This document shows, in pieces, positions 1 to 8,700 of a DNA stretch of 64,000 bases. The notes below the pieces were generated by a model, which had not been told where the DNA came from, did no database searches, and worked only from the letters and a program-made list of their open reading frames with translations. This DNA comes from HyVt-105 sp049975425. GTDB taxonomy: Bacteria > Bacteroidota > Bacteroidia > Bacteroidales > VadinHA17. Within the stretch, counting starts at the first letter, position 1, and the number at the start of each line of letters is the position of its first letter. The stretch covers positions 150,007 through 214,006 of the forward strand of contig JBNGDI010000001.1 of NCBI GenBank assembly GCA_049975425.1, in the 5' to 3' direction. The position numbers and the translations under genes are program-made.

Positions 1-2
1 GC

Positions 3-575
3 ATAAAGCCCAATTACCTGCTATTTGTTGAGCATCCCCATGTGTATACACTTGGAAAAAGCGGTTCGGAGCAAAATTTGCTTATCGATCATATTCAGCT
101 TCAGGCCAGGGAGGCCAGTTTTTACCGAATAAACCGCGGAGGGGATATCACCTATCACGGACCCGGTCAGATTGTGGGTTATCCCATTCTTGACCTGGAA
201 GATTTCGGATTGCATGCCCGAAGTTATATTGCATTGCTCGAAGAAGCGGTTATCAGTACACTTGGCCGGTACGGTATCGGGGCCGGACGGTTTCCCGGGG
301 CAACAGGAGTATGGCTTGATTCCGACGTTAAGGCAAAAGCCAGGAAAATATGTGCCATCGGGGTAAGATTGAGCCGGTTTGTCAGCATGCATGGTTTTGC
401 ATTCAATGTGAATACGCAGCTTGAATACTTCGGATATATCAATCCCTGCGGATTTACCGACAAGGGCGTAACATCCATGAAGAACGAACTGGGCAGTGAG
501 GTGGATATGATGGAGGTAAAAACCATACTAAGGGAAGAAATGGCCCGGTTATTTAAAATGAAATTTGTACTTTAG
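3..575 (+). CDS. lipB: Octanoyltransferase LipB (5' end cut by window)
   Basis: Transfers octanoyl groups from acyl carrier protein to the lipoyl domains of 2-oxoacid dehydrogenases and the glycine cleavage H protein, the first step of endogenous lipoate synthesis in the cytoplasm. The frame is open from base 3, and the residues before the GTG at 42 (NYLLFVEHPHVYTLGKSG) are conserved LipB sequence, so the true start lies outside the window. The lipoate-binding motif RGGDITYHGPGQ is present. The catalytic Lys is in ARKICAIG and the catalytic Cys in INPCGF, matching the Lys/Cys pair known for the E. coli enzyme. recJ follows 18 bp downstream on the same strand. A second lipoate enzyme, lplA, lies 8 kb away. 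Confidence 0.96.
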   Translation: MKPNYLLFVEHPHVYTLGKSGSEQNLLIDHIQLQAREASFYRINRGGDITYHGPGQIVGYPILDLEDFGLHARSYIALLEEAVISTLGRYGIGAGRFPGATGVWLDSDVKAKARKICAIGVRLSRFVSMHGFAFNVNTQLEYFGYINPCGFTDKGVTSMKNELGSEVDMMEVKTILREEMARLFKMKFVL

Positions 576-593
576 TCGACCAACATAAGGGAA

Positions 594-2312
594 ATGGAAA
601 AACGCTGGCAGTTAAGGGAAAGAGGTAATGAAAATGTGGTGGAACAGCTTTCCGCAGAACTGAGCATTGATCCGGTTCTGACCAACCTGCTGGTTCAAAG
701 AGGTGTTGACACGTTTGAAAAAGCAAGAACCTTTTTCCGTCCTCAACTGTCCGATCTGTACGATCCTTTTCTGATGAAGGATATGAATATTGCCATCGAC
801 AGGATAGGATCGGCTATGGCCAGAAATGAAAAAATTCTGGTTTACGGAGATTATGATGTTGACGGTACCACGTCGGTTGCCCTTATCTATACTTTTTTCC
901 GTCAGTTTTACCAGAATATGGGATATTATATCCCCGACCGATATACCGAGGGATACGGAATATCTTTCAAAGGTGTCGATTATGCAGCAGATAACAATTA
1001 CACCCTTATCATCGCCCTGGATTGCGGTATCAAGGCCATTGACAAGGTGGAGTATGCTGCCAGGAAAAAAATTGATTTCATCATCTGTGACCATCACCGG
1101 CCCGGCAATGAATTGCCCGCAGCAACTGCCGTACTGGATCCACAGCGTCCCGATTGTAACTATCCTTTCAGGGAACTGTCGGGTTGCGGAGTAGGGTTTA
1201 AACTGATCCAGGCTTATGCACGGATCAACAGCATACCTTTTGAAAGCATTGTTCCTTTTCTTGACCTGGTGGCGGTAAGCATTGCTTCCGATATTGTTCC
1301 ACTGGTTGACGAGAACAGGGTAATGGCATATTTCGGCCTGAAACAACTGAATACCAATCCCAGACTGGGACTTCGTTCCATCATCAAGACGGCGGGGATC
1401 GAAAATAAGGAAATTACCATTGAAGATATTGTTTTCCGGATTGGTCCGCGAATCAATGCAGCAGGGAGAATTGAGTCGGGAACCAAAGCCGTGGAACTTC
1501 TCATTGCTTCAGATGATAGACTGGCGCATGATATCAGTGATAAAATCAATACATTTAACAATACCCGCAAAAATATCGACCGGAACATTACCCGCGAGGC
1601 CATGCAGATGATCTCTTCCAACCCCCGGAGAAGAAATGCCAGCAGTACCGTACTTTTCAACCCCGACTGGCATAAAGGGGTGATCGGAATTGTGGCAAGC
1701 CGGTTGATAGAAACATATTACCGGCCCACGGTCATTCTTACCGAATCGAACGGATATGTTACCGGATCGGCCCGGTCGGTTAACGGGTTCGACCTGTATA
1801 ATGCCATTGAGGCATGCAGCGATCTGCTCGAAAATTTCGGAGGACATATGTATGCGGCCGGACTTACTCTGCGGCCCGAGAATCTCGAGGAATTTTCCGA
1901 AAGGTTCGAGCAGGTGGTCAGAAAAACGATCACTCCTGAACAGATGATTCCGGTAGTGGATATCGACGGAGAAATGGATTTTCCTCTGATCGATAATCGT
2001 ATGATCAGAATACTCAATCAATTCAGGCCGTTTGGCCCTGAAAATATGGCTCCCGTTTTTGTTACCCGCAGGGTACGTGATGTGGGAACAGGCAGGATTG
2101 TGGGGAATACCGGTGAACACCTGAAACTTGATCTGGTGCAGGAAGGCCATAATCATCCTCCTCTGGGGGCTATTGCTTTTCATCTGGCCCATCATTTCGA
2201 CAGGATACGCAACGGGAAACCCTTTGATGTATGTTATACCATTGAGGAAAATGAATTCAGGGGAATCACCAGTATCCAGCTTATGGTGAAGGACATCAAG
2301 GGGCTTGAATGA
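594..2312 (+). CDS. recJ: Single-stranded-DNA-specific exonuclease RecJ
   Basis: 5'-3' single-strand DNA exonuclease of recombinational and mismatch repair. The 572-residue protein is of usual length for the phylum. The DHH phosphoesterase core shows DYDVDG at residues 86-91, LDCG near 142-145 and DHH at 166-168, which together bind the catalytic Mn ions. The DHHA1 nucleic-acid-binding part has RINAAGRI and FGGHMYAAG. The C-terminal segment fits the RecJ OB domain. The start is the first ATG after lipB. The stop is separated by one base from the stop of the convergent outer-membrane gene, so no terminator fits between them. Confidence 0.97.
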   Translation: MEKRWQLRERGNENVVEQLSAELSIDPVLTNLLVQRGVDTFEKARTFFRPQLSDLYDPFLMKDMNIAIDRIGSAMARNEKILVYGDYDVDGTTSVALIYTFFRQFYQNMGYYIPDRYTEGYGISFKGVDYAADNNYTLIIALDCGIKAIDKVEYAARKKIDFIICDHHRPGNELPAATAVLDPQRPDCNYPFRELSGCGVGFKLIQAYARINSIPFESIVPFLDLVAVSIASDIVPLVDENRVMAYFGLKQLNTNPRLGLRSIIKTAGIENKEITIEDIVFRIGPRINAAGRIESGTKAVELLIASDDRLAHDISDKINTFNNTRKNIDRNITREAMQMISSNPRRRNASSTVLFNPDWHKGVIGIVASRLIETYYRPTVILTESNGYVTGSARSVNGFDLYNAIEACSDLLENFGGHMYAAGLTLRPENLEEFSERFEQVVRKTITPEQMIPVVDIDGEMDFPLIDNRMIRILNQFRPFGPENMAPVFVTRRVRDVGTGRIVGNTGEHLKLDLVQEGHNHPPLGAIAFHLAHHFDRIRNGKPFDVCYTIEENEFRGITSIQLMVKDIKGLE

Positions 2313-2313
2313 G

Positions 2314-4383
2314 CTAAAACCTCCAGCGTACCTGGCATTTGACCTCGTGCTTTGTGTGACTGTTTATGGCATTCCATCCTGTGCCGATATATTCCCTGTC
2401 GTTGTAATCGGTAACCGACCATTTGATCCAGGTGTCGAGGTTGTTCCATACACTTGTTTTCATTACGAGATAAAAGCGGGTTCCCTTTCCGGAAAAAGCA
2501 GGGAATGACATGGAAGTCCAGACATCGTGCTCGTAACTATAAATGCGGCTATCATAATCGTCGGTATCGAAAAGGGCGAAACGGATCCAGGCATACCAGG
2601 ATTTCTCCACTGGATGAATTCCTATATCCTGTGAAACAAAAAATCCATGCCGGGGGGATTCTCCCTGTATCCAGGAACGGCTGGTTTCCACGCGGGTTGT
2701 CAGGCTTATACGGGCCGAAGGTTGGTGATGGATCTGAAACCGGGAACCGGTTTTGTTGTGCTTCACGGGGATAGATAGGTTCCGGTCGTTTGCAGAATAA
2801 TTCCGGTCTTTATTTTTATGCCGGATGCGGAAAGTACATTTTGTTGATGGATTCAATGTGCGCGATAACCATACCGAATATTCCTGTCCCGCCGACGGGG
2901 AATCCACAAGGTACCTGAGCCAGGGAAACCGGAACACGTCATGGGAAATATTTACTTCCCAACCAGATGGCGTTTGGTATCTGAAAGCAGCGTATAAACC
3001 GGTTTCATTCGAAACGGTTGCTCCTTCAGAAAACCCGTTTCCGTAAGGAGCCTGGTAGTCAGGCGAATAATGCCGGAAAATCATTGTGAGCCGTATGTTT
3101 TCTGAAAGTTGCCATTCCGTTCCGTGCAGGAACGCAGTGGATACATTCAGGTCAAAAGCCGTTTCTCCAAAAAATACCATGTTTTGCAGGGACCACTGGT
3201 AATCGACAGAAATATTACATGCATACCGGCCTGACAGATCGTAGATATAGGCCGGTTCCTGCCGTATTACTTTTTCATGGTTCCAGTTGAGGGCCAGCAG
3301 GTTCCATCCCAGGTCGAATGATTTACCCCGATACCGTATGGTTCCACCTGCAGCCCATTCCCTCAGGCTTTTCCTGAATTCCATCTGTCGTTCAGTAGCA
3401 TGTATCCCATCGGTGATCCAGTTTGAAAATCCTTCGTCGGTCATCCGCGCGTCTACACGGTGCCCTGAGAACAGGCAGGACAATGTAAACGGGCCTTTAC
3501 CGGCAGTAAGTGCTGCTCCTCTGAAAAAACGGTTTTCTTCCGTGGAGCTGAAAGCCCTGATCCCTGCGGGGATTTTTCTGCCCGAAAAGTTTCCGGCCGT
3601 TTTCCCCAGGCTGAAACCGGTCCATGCCACCAGGCCCTGTCCCGTCATCAGATGGAAATCACCCAGATTGATCTGTCGGATTATGGTTCCGGGATGGATT
3701 TGCATATTAAAAGCATGGTGATCGAATGGTATTTTGTTTTTTTCCGTGAAGAAAGGTTCCCCCGGATCTTTTTCGGCTGTCCATCTGATATGGAGAAAAT
3801 CCCCGGCAGCCAGGGAATACCTGATAAGTTGCTTAGAGGGATCACCGAGGGGGGCAGAATTACTGCTGAGGCTGTCGGTACGGTATTCCCGGTATACCGG
3901 TCTTCTGCCTGCCACTTCCTGGTAGCGTATCATGACCGATTGCCTGATTTTTGAAAAAACCTGAGGTACTGTTCTGGCAAGTGGACTTTCCTTTTTCCCG
4001 AAATAAACAAATGGCAGCAGCCAGCCGGCCAGCTGGCTGTCGAAACCGGGCAGGTAGGCTAATTCATAGATGGAACCGACGGGTCCGAACTGCTCTGCAT
4101 ATTTCAGCAATACTTCTATCTGAAAAGGGGTGAGAAAATGTAGCCTGGAAAGTTCTTCTTTACTGGTATTGTTGATATTCAGAGGGTGAACTGAAAACCA
4201 GTACAGGTCCTCTTCCAGTTCCGGGATTTCCCCGAAACTTTCCTGCAGAAGAAAAATTTCTTCAATGATTTGTTCGAGTAACGGATCAGGAAATGATTGT
4301 GCGGCCATTTGACAGGGTAAGCTCAGGGTTATGAGGAATATCAGCCCTTTCCTGACAGGATGATCTGTACGTCTGTGGTTCAT
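2314..4383 (-). CDS. Exported helix-hairpin-helix protein with predicted outer-membrane beta-barrel
   Basis: Function unknown. I place the start at the ATG whose bases 4380-4383 form an ATGA overlap with the stop of the upstream PorV-like gene. This gives 689 residues and puts a signal peptide at the N-terminus (RKGLIFLITLSLPCQ then AAQ), whereas a longer frame would bury it. After the signal comes a helix-hairpin-helix segment of ComEA type (LNINNTSKEELSRLHFL, then a second half ending GSIYELAYLPGF). The remaining roughly 550 residues alternate polar and aromatic residues in short strands and end in WRF, the C-terminal Phe usual for proteins folded by the BAM complex. HhH motifs normally bind DNA, and having one on an exported barrel protein is odd. 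Translational coupling suggests that it works with the PorV-like protein. Confidence 0.8.
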   Translation of the reverse strand: MNHRRTDHPVRKGLIFLITLSLPCQMAAQSFPDPLLEQIIEEIFLLQESFGEIPELEEDLYWFSVHPLNINNTSKEELSRLHFLTPFQIEVLLKYAEQFGPVGSIYELAYLPGFDSQLAGWLLPFVYFGKKESPLARTVPQVFSKIRQSVMIRYQEVAGRRPVYREYRTDSLSSNSAPLGDPSKQLIRYSLAAGDFLHIRWTAEKDPGEPFFTEKNKIPFDHHAFNMQIHPGTIIRQINLGDFHLMTGQGLVAWTGFSLGKTAGNFSGRKIPAGIRAFSSTEENRFFRGAALTAGKGPFTLSCLFSGHRVDARMTDEGFSNWITDGIHATERQMEFRKSLREWAAGGTIRYRGKSFDLGWNLLALNWNHEKVIRQEPAYIYDLSGRYACNISVDYQWSLQNMVFFGETAFDLNVSTAFLHGTEWQLSENIRLTMIFRHYSPDYQAPYGNGFSEGATVSNETGLYAAFRYQTPSGWEVNISHDVFRFPWLRYLVDSPSAGQEYSVWLSRTLNPSTKCTFRIRHKNKDRNYSANDRNLSIPVKHNKTGSRFQIHHQPSARISLTTRVETSRSWIQGESPRHGFFVSQDIGIHPVEKSWYAWIRFALFDTDDYDSRIYSYEHDVWTSMSFPAFSGKGTRFYLVMKTSVWNNLDTWIKWSVTDYNDREYIGTGWNAINSHTKHEVKCQVRWRF

Positions 4384-5210
4384 GGGAAAGAAATCTGAAT
4401 GGAGAAGTGCGGGGTGGTTCCCAGCATGTGATGATAGGTGAATGCCAGGTCGGTTCTGACCCTTCCTGTGCGGTATCCCAGCCCGAAGCACCAGCTGGCC
4501 GGTGAAATTCCCGTACCTGCCCTGATCCATATTTGTTCCGAAAGGGTGTATTCCATTCCTGCTTTCCATAACGGACGGGTTGCCAGATCTTTTTCTATTT
4601 CGATCCCGATGAGTAATTCATCACCGGCCGTCCAGGCCATTCCGGCACGGAAAATGGTAGGAAGGTATTCGTCAGGATATGTACCCATCCGGGTACGGGT
4701 TGGATTGAATATATGGATACCTGCCATCAACCTGGAAGATGGGCGGTATTGAATTCCCGCCTCAACACCCAGGAAACTTTTATGGCCGTATATCCCGGAA
4801 ATGCGTGTATGAAAATAGTCAAGCTGGACCCCTGCTGCGAAACGCTCTGTGAATTTTCTGGCAAAAGCCATTCCGATGCGCGATTCTCTGTACATTGAGT
4901 ATCCGAAGCCCGACATATTCAATGCCAGAATGCCCGGCTTTGCCGGCAGGGCAAGGGCCAGACTTTGAAATCCCAGTTTGCTTTCCAGAAAACGGTTTTC
5001 ATGGTGGAAGCCCACACATCCCTGATCGACCCAGGCTAAACCTGCCTGATTATGCTGAACAGACCAGAATCCAGGCAGCATCACACCCATGCCCGCCATA
5101 CCGGCGGAGCGTGCTCCCGGTGCATACTGATCGTGGGAAGCCCGTACACAAACCATACCCACCCACCCCTGTATGACGAGAGTCAACAGCAGGATACGAA
5201 GGCGCTTCAT
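4380..5210 (-). CDS. PorV/PorQ-like outer-membrane protein
   Basis: A 276-residue exported protein of unknown exact role. A basic N-terminus followed by LRILLLTLVIQGWVGMVC is a signal peptide. The mature part begins with ARSAGMAGMGV and then HNQAGLAW, the pattern seen at the start of PorV/PorQ-like beta-barrels of the FadL fold. The rest is made of short amphipathic strands (AGVQLDYFHTRI, LGVEAGIQYRPS, FRAGMAW) and ends ISFP. It lies 31 bp downstream of purE and overlaps the next gene by ATGA, so it is probably made in the same transcript as the HhH barrel protein. In the type IX secretion system PorV shuttles cargo at the outer membrane. Here only fold-level similarity is visible, and I would not call it PorV itself. 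Confidence 0.7.
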   Translation of the reverse strand: MKRLRILLLTLVIQGWVGMVCVRASHDQYAPGARSAGMAGMGVMLPGFWSVQHNQAGLAWVDQGCVGFHHENRFLESKLGFQSLALALPAKPGILALNMSGFGYSMYRESRIGMAFARKFTERFAAGVQLDYFHTRISGIYGHKSFLGVEAGIQYRPSSRLMAGIHIFNPTRTRMGTYPDEYLPTIFRAGMAWTAGDELLIGIEIEKDLATRPLWKAGMEYTLSEQIWIRAGTGISPASWCFGLGYRTGRVRTDLAFTYHHMLGTTPHFSIQISFP

Positions 5211-5241
5211 TTGCGGTTCAGGGCAAATTAATAGGGTGCTT

Positions 5242-5754
5242 TCAGTTCACTTTATATGGATATTTGATTTTTTTCAGTTCCTCATTGGCCTGAACGATCT
5301 TTTTTTCAAGGCCTGCTTTGAAGCGCAGTACCTTTTCATGAATGGCAGGATCCCCGGCTCCCAGGATCTGGGCGGCAAGAATGCCTGCATTACGTGCTGC
5401 ATCAAGTCCAACGGTTGCTACCGGTATTCCTGGCGGCATTTGTACAATAGATAACAACGAATCCCATCCGTCTAAAGAAATTCCTGCCCTTACTGGTACT
5501 CCGATTACCGGAAGCGGGGTCATGGCAGCCACCACACCCGGAAGGTGGGCTGCTCCGCCTGCACCCGCAATGATGACCCTTATACCGCGTTCATAGGCCT
5601 TCCGTGCAAAATCCATCACCTGATCCGGTGTGCGGTGGGCGGAAAGAGCCTGTATCTCAAACGGAATTTCAAATTCATCCAGCACTTTGGCGGCCTCCTC
5701 CATGACCGTCAGATCGGAGGTGCTTCCCATAATAATACTTACTAAAGGCTCCAT
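5242..5754 (-). CDS. purE: N5-carboxyaminoimidazole ribonucleotide mutase PurE
   Basis: Class I PurE converts N5-CAIR to CAIR in de novo purine synthesis. At 170 residues it has the usual length. GSTSD (residues 10-14), SAHRTP (38-43) and AHLPG (69-73) form the nucleotide-binding pocket, including the catalytic Ser and His. The gene is divergent from hpt, the purine salvage gene, across 86 bp, so purine synthesis and salvage may share a control region. It is the first gene of a minus-strand set with two outer-membrane genes that have no obvious link to purines. Confidence 0.97.
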   Translation of the reverse strand: MEPLVSIIMGSTSDLTVMEEAAKVLDEFEIPFEIQALSAHRTPDQVMDFARKAYERGIRVIIAGAGGAAHLPGVVAAMTPLPVIGVPVRAGISLDGWDSLLSIVQMPPGIPVATVGLDAARNAGILAAQILGAGDPAIHEKVLRFKAGLEKKIVQANEELKKIKYPYKVN

Positions 5755-5789
5755 AAACGGTATTCAATTATTGATTTTTTATTCATTTC

Positions 5790-5797
5790 TAAAGTTA
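5790..5797 (-). promoter_or_regulatory. Candidate -7 box for purE
   Basis: On the minus strand this reads TAACTTTA, one mismatch from the Bacteroidota -7 consensus TAnnTTTG, about 35 nt upstream of the purE ATG in the AT-rich divergent region shared with hpt. I see no clear -33 box. Confidence 0.35.
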
Positions 5798-5840
5798 ATA
5801 AATATTTCTTCATATTTTCGTAGCTCATAAAAGTTTTGGC

Positions 5841-6383
5841 ATGCGTTCGGAAACCATCAGATTAAAAGATAAATGGTTCAGGCTCTGTATACATGAAGAA
5901 CAGATCCTTGAGCGGATCAGAAAAATTGCTTATGAGATAAACAGGGATCTGGAAGGGAAAGAGGTGATGTTTGTGGTGATCCTGAATGGTGCCTTTATGT
6001 TTGCTGCCGATCTTCTTCGTGAAATACACATTCCTTCCTGCCAGATGAGTTTTTTAAAGCTCTCCTCCTATGAGGGTATGCAGAGCACCGGACAAGTCAA
6101 GGAACTTCTGGGGGTGGAGGAAAACCTGGAAGGAAAGACGGTAGTGGTTGTGGAAGATATTGTGGATTCGGGTGTTACGCTGGAAACCATTGTAACTACG
6201 CTTGAAAAACATCATCCGGCGGAAATCCTGATATCTGCCCTGCTGCTGAAACCTGAAGCTTATCAGTACAAAAGGCATATTGATTATGTGGGTTTTGAAA
6301 TACCGAACGATTTTGTTGTTGGTTACGGGCTGGATTATGATGGTTATGGAAGAAACCTGAGAGATATCTATCAGTTGAAATAA
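5841..6383 (+). CDS. hpt: Hypoxanthine phosphoribosyltransferase
   Basis: Salvages hypoxanthine (and usually guanine) with PRPP to give IMP or GMP. The 180-residue protein has the PRPP-binding loop VVVVEDIVDSGVT at residues 101-113 with the two acidic residues typical of the family, and the flexible-loop segment SSYEGMQSTG near 75-84. The C-terminal KRHIDYVGFEIPNDFVVG is also typical. It leads a tight plus-strand run (adk 25 bp on, then obg) and is divergent from purE, so the two sides of this promoter region handle purine salvage and synthesis. Confidence 0.96.
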   Translation: MRSETIRLKDKWFRLCIHEEQILERIRKIAYEINRDLEGKEVMFVVILNGAFMFAADLLREIHIPSCQMSFLKLSSYEGMQSTGQVKELLGVEENLEGKTVVVVEDIVDSGVTLETIVTTLEKHHPAEILISALLLKPEAYQYKRHIDYVGFEIPNDFVVGYGLDYDGYGRNLRDIYQLK

Positions 6384-6408
6384 TAGTCATTTACTTTAAT
6401 TTATTGTT

Positions 6409-6993
6409 ATGCTGAATTTGGTAATTTTTGGTCCTCCGGGTTCCGGCAAAGGGACCCAGTCAGCAAAGCTGATCGAACGGTATGGCCTGGTCCATATGTC
6501 CACAGGTGATATTCTGCGGGCCGAGATGGCTGCCCAGACCGAACTGGGTAAAAAAGCGCAGGCCTACATGGAAAAGGGAGAACTGGTACCCGATGCCTAT
6601 GTTATTGAAATGGTTGCCCGGAAGATCGATCAGACAAAAGACCCGCAAGGATTCATTTTTGACGGTTTCCCCCGTACAACAGCCCAGGCAAGATCGCTCA
6701 GAAACATGCTTACCGAAAGGGATACACGTATTGATCTGGTGATTTCTTTGGAAGTGCCTGAAGAAGAACTTGTAAAGCGATTGCTGAAGCGGGGTCAGGA
6801 GGCAGGTCGTCAGGATGATGAGATCGGGGTAATCAGGAACCGGATTGAGGTATATAAGCAAATGACCACACCGGTAATCGATTTCTATAAGAAAATGAGA
6901 AAATATGTGCCTGTGGAAGGAGTTGGAACAATTGATGAAATATTCGAACGGATTGTAAACAAGATAGAACATTACATTTCTTTCACACTCTGA
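6409..6993 (+). CDS. adk: Adenylate kinase
   Basis: Interconverts ATP + AMP and 2 ADP. The 194-residue protein carries the P-loop GPPGSGKGT at residues 8-16, the AMP-binding STGD at 31-34 and FDGFPRT at 84-90. The LID is the short form (GRQDDE at 133-138), with no zinc-binding Cys residues, which explains the length below the 215 residues of the long type. It sits between hpt and obg with gaps of 25 and 20 bp, as expected for an operon. Confidence 0.97.
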   Translation: MLNLVIFGPPGSGKGTQSAKLIERYGLVHMSTGDILRAEMAAQTELGKKAQAYMEKGELVPDAYVIEMVARKIDQTKDPQGFIFDGFPRTTAQARSLRNMLTERDTRIDLVISLEVPEEELVKRLLKRGQEAGRQDDEIGVIRNRIEVYKQMTTPVIDFYKKMRKYVPVEGVGTIDEIFERIVNKIEHYISFTL

Positions 6994-7013
6994 GAAACGG
7001 GCTGCCACCTCTT

Positions 7014-8009
7014 ATGTCCGAATCAAACTTTGTTGACTATATCAGGATTTATTGCCGGTCAGGAAAAGGCGGAGCAGGGTCTGCTCACTTATACCGCGAC
7101 CGGTTCAATCCAAAGGGCGGTCCTGACGGTGGCGACGGAGGTCGTGGGGGGCATATCGTTTTACGTGGCAATTCACAGTTATGGACCCTGTTGCATCTGC
7201 GCTACAGAAAACATATACTGGCAGGAAATGGTCAACCGGGTGCGGCAGGTATGAAAACCGGTGCCGACGGAAAAGATGTGGTGGTTAATGTCCCGCTGGG
7301 TACGGTGGCTAGAAATGCCGAAACCAACAGAATGCTGTTCGAAATAACCCGCGAAGGGGAAGAGAAGATTCTGGCGCAGGGGGGACGTGGCGGCCTGGGA
7401 AACACACATTTCAAATCGTCAACTTTTCAAACCCCACGGTTTGCACAGCCCGGCGAACCTGGTGAAGAAGGCTGGTATACACTGGAGCTGAAAATACTGG
7501 CCGATGTTGGATTGGTTGGTTTTCCCAATGCAGGGAAATCTACCCTTCTGTCGGTGATATCGGCTGCCAAACCAAAAATTGCCAGTTATCCTTTTACCAC
7601 CCTTACTCCGAATCTGGGCATTGTGCCATACCGGGAAGGAAAGTCCTTTGTCATGGCCGATATACCGGGAATCATCGAAGGTGCCAGTGAAGGGAAGGGC
7701 CTGGGACTCCGGTTCCTGCGTCACATTGAAAGAAACTCTTTGCTCCTGTTCACAATACCGGCCGACAGCGAAGATATTATTAATGAATACAGGATCCTGG
7801 TCGGTGAACTGGAAAAATACAATCCTGAATTACTCGATAAAAAAAGAATTCTGGCCATTACCAAATCCGATTTGCTGGATAGGGAGCTGATGGATGAAAT
7901 CAAAAACGGGATGCCATCTGTTCCCTGGTTGTTTATCTCTTCCTTTACCCGGCAGGGCCTGGTGAAGTTGAAAAGCATGATCTGGAATACATTGAATGAG
8001 GACTCTTAA
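7014..8009 (+). CDS. obg: GTPase ObgE/CgtA
   Basis: Ribosome-associated GTPase involved in 50S assembly and the stringent response. The 331-residue protein has the glycine-rich Obg domain at about residues 5-160 (GKGGAGSAH, GGPDGGDGGRGG) and then the G domain: GFPNAGKS (169-176), switch II DIPG (216-219), TKSD (283-286) and ISS as G5. It lacks the C-terminal OCT extension of Firmicute Obg, as is usual here. It lies 20 bp after adk and 14 bp before the PAP2 gene. Confidence 0.97.
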   Translation: MSESNFVDYIRIYCRSGKGGAGSAHLYRDRFNPKGGPDGGDGGRGGHIVLRGNSQLWTLLHLRYRKHILAGNGQPGAAGMKTGADGKDVVVNVPLGTVARNAETNRMLFEITREGEEKILAQGGRGGLGNTHFKSSTFQTPRFAQPGEPGEEGWYTLELKILADVGLVGFPNAGKSTLLSVISAAKPKIASYPFTTLTPNLGIVPYREGKSFVMADIPGIIEGASEGKGLGLRFLRHIERNSLLLFTIPADSEDIINEYRILVGELEKYNPELLDKKRILAITKSDLLDRELMDEIKNGMPSVPWLFISSFTRQGLVKLKSMIWNTLNEDS

Positions 8010-8023
8010 TCTGGAACAAAAAT

Positions 8024-8614
8024 ATGCTCGAGCGTCTGATTCAGTGGGATACACAATGGTTTCTGCAGCTTAACGCACTGCATTCAGCGTGGTGCGATGA
8101 AGTGATGTGGGCGGTAAGCGGGAAACTTACCTGGATACCTCTTTATCTTTTTATTCTGTTTCTGATCATCAGAAAATACCGCTGGAAATCCCTGGTGATA
8201 TTGCTGGTATTTATTCCCCTGCTGGTAACTGCCAGCGATCAGTTGTCGGTTCTGATAAAAAATTCGGTTGAGCGGCTCAGACCCTGTCACACGCCTGAAA
8301 TTCAGAATATGGTGCACCTGGTTCGCGGACACTGCGGGGGTAAATTCGGTTTCGTTTCTTCCCATGCTTCCAATATGTTTGCCATTGCCCTGTTTAATGC
8401 CCTTCTGCTGAAAAAGCGCCTGTTTACTCTTTTTATTATCTTCTGGGCTGCCCTGGTGGCTTACAGCAGAATTTACCTCGGAGTTCATTTCCCGGGGGAT
8501 GTGCTGGGTGGTACATTGGTCGGGATTTTCCTGGGAGTGGGTTTTTCAATGCTGTATGCAATGACTGAAAAAGCATGGCTGGAACGCTGGTTATTTTTCA
8601 GGGAGCCGGAGTAA
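8024..8614 (+). CDS. PAP2-family membrane phosphatase
   Basis: A 196-residue membrane protein with about five hydrophobic segments and the three PAP2 motifs: K79 to RP86-87 (KNSVERLRP), SSHAS at 112-116 in the place of PSGH, and SRIYLGVHFPGD at 148-159 with the catalytic His and Asp. Family members remove phosphate from undecaprenyl pyrophosphate, phosphatidate or phosphatidylglycerol phosphate. The sequence does not show which substrate applies. The SSHAS variant is a form I recognise from this phylum. It follows obg by 14 bp. The next gene starts after 86 bp and may have its own promoter. Confidence 0.88.
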   Translation: MLERLIQWDTQWFLQLNALHSAWCDEVMWAVSGKLTWIPLYLFILFLIIRKYRWKSLVILLVFIPLLVTASDQLSVLIKNSVERLRPCHTPEIQNMVHLVRGHCGGKFGFVSSHASNMFAIALFNALLLKKRLFTLFIIFWAALVAYSRIYLGVHFPGDVLGGTLVGIFLGVGFSMLYAMTEKAWLERWLFFREPE

Positions 8615-8700
8615 CATCCCCCTGCCCATCAGAAAAACAAAATACCCCGTTATTGTGTTTAGGTACCAGTTGCATTTAAACAGTTTCCAAAAAATCTGAT

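Noticed and set aside
612..1346. Long open frame antisense to recJ
   Set aside because: Mirror of a strongly coded gene, with odd residue composition and no motif; recJ has full DHH motifs in its frame.
4384..4569. 62-residue N-terminal extension of the HhH protein
   Set aside because: Would lie inside the PorV-like gene and hide the signal peptide; the ATGA overlap gives a better start.
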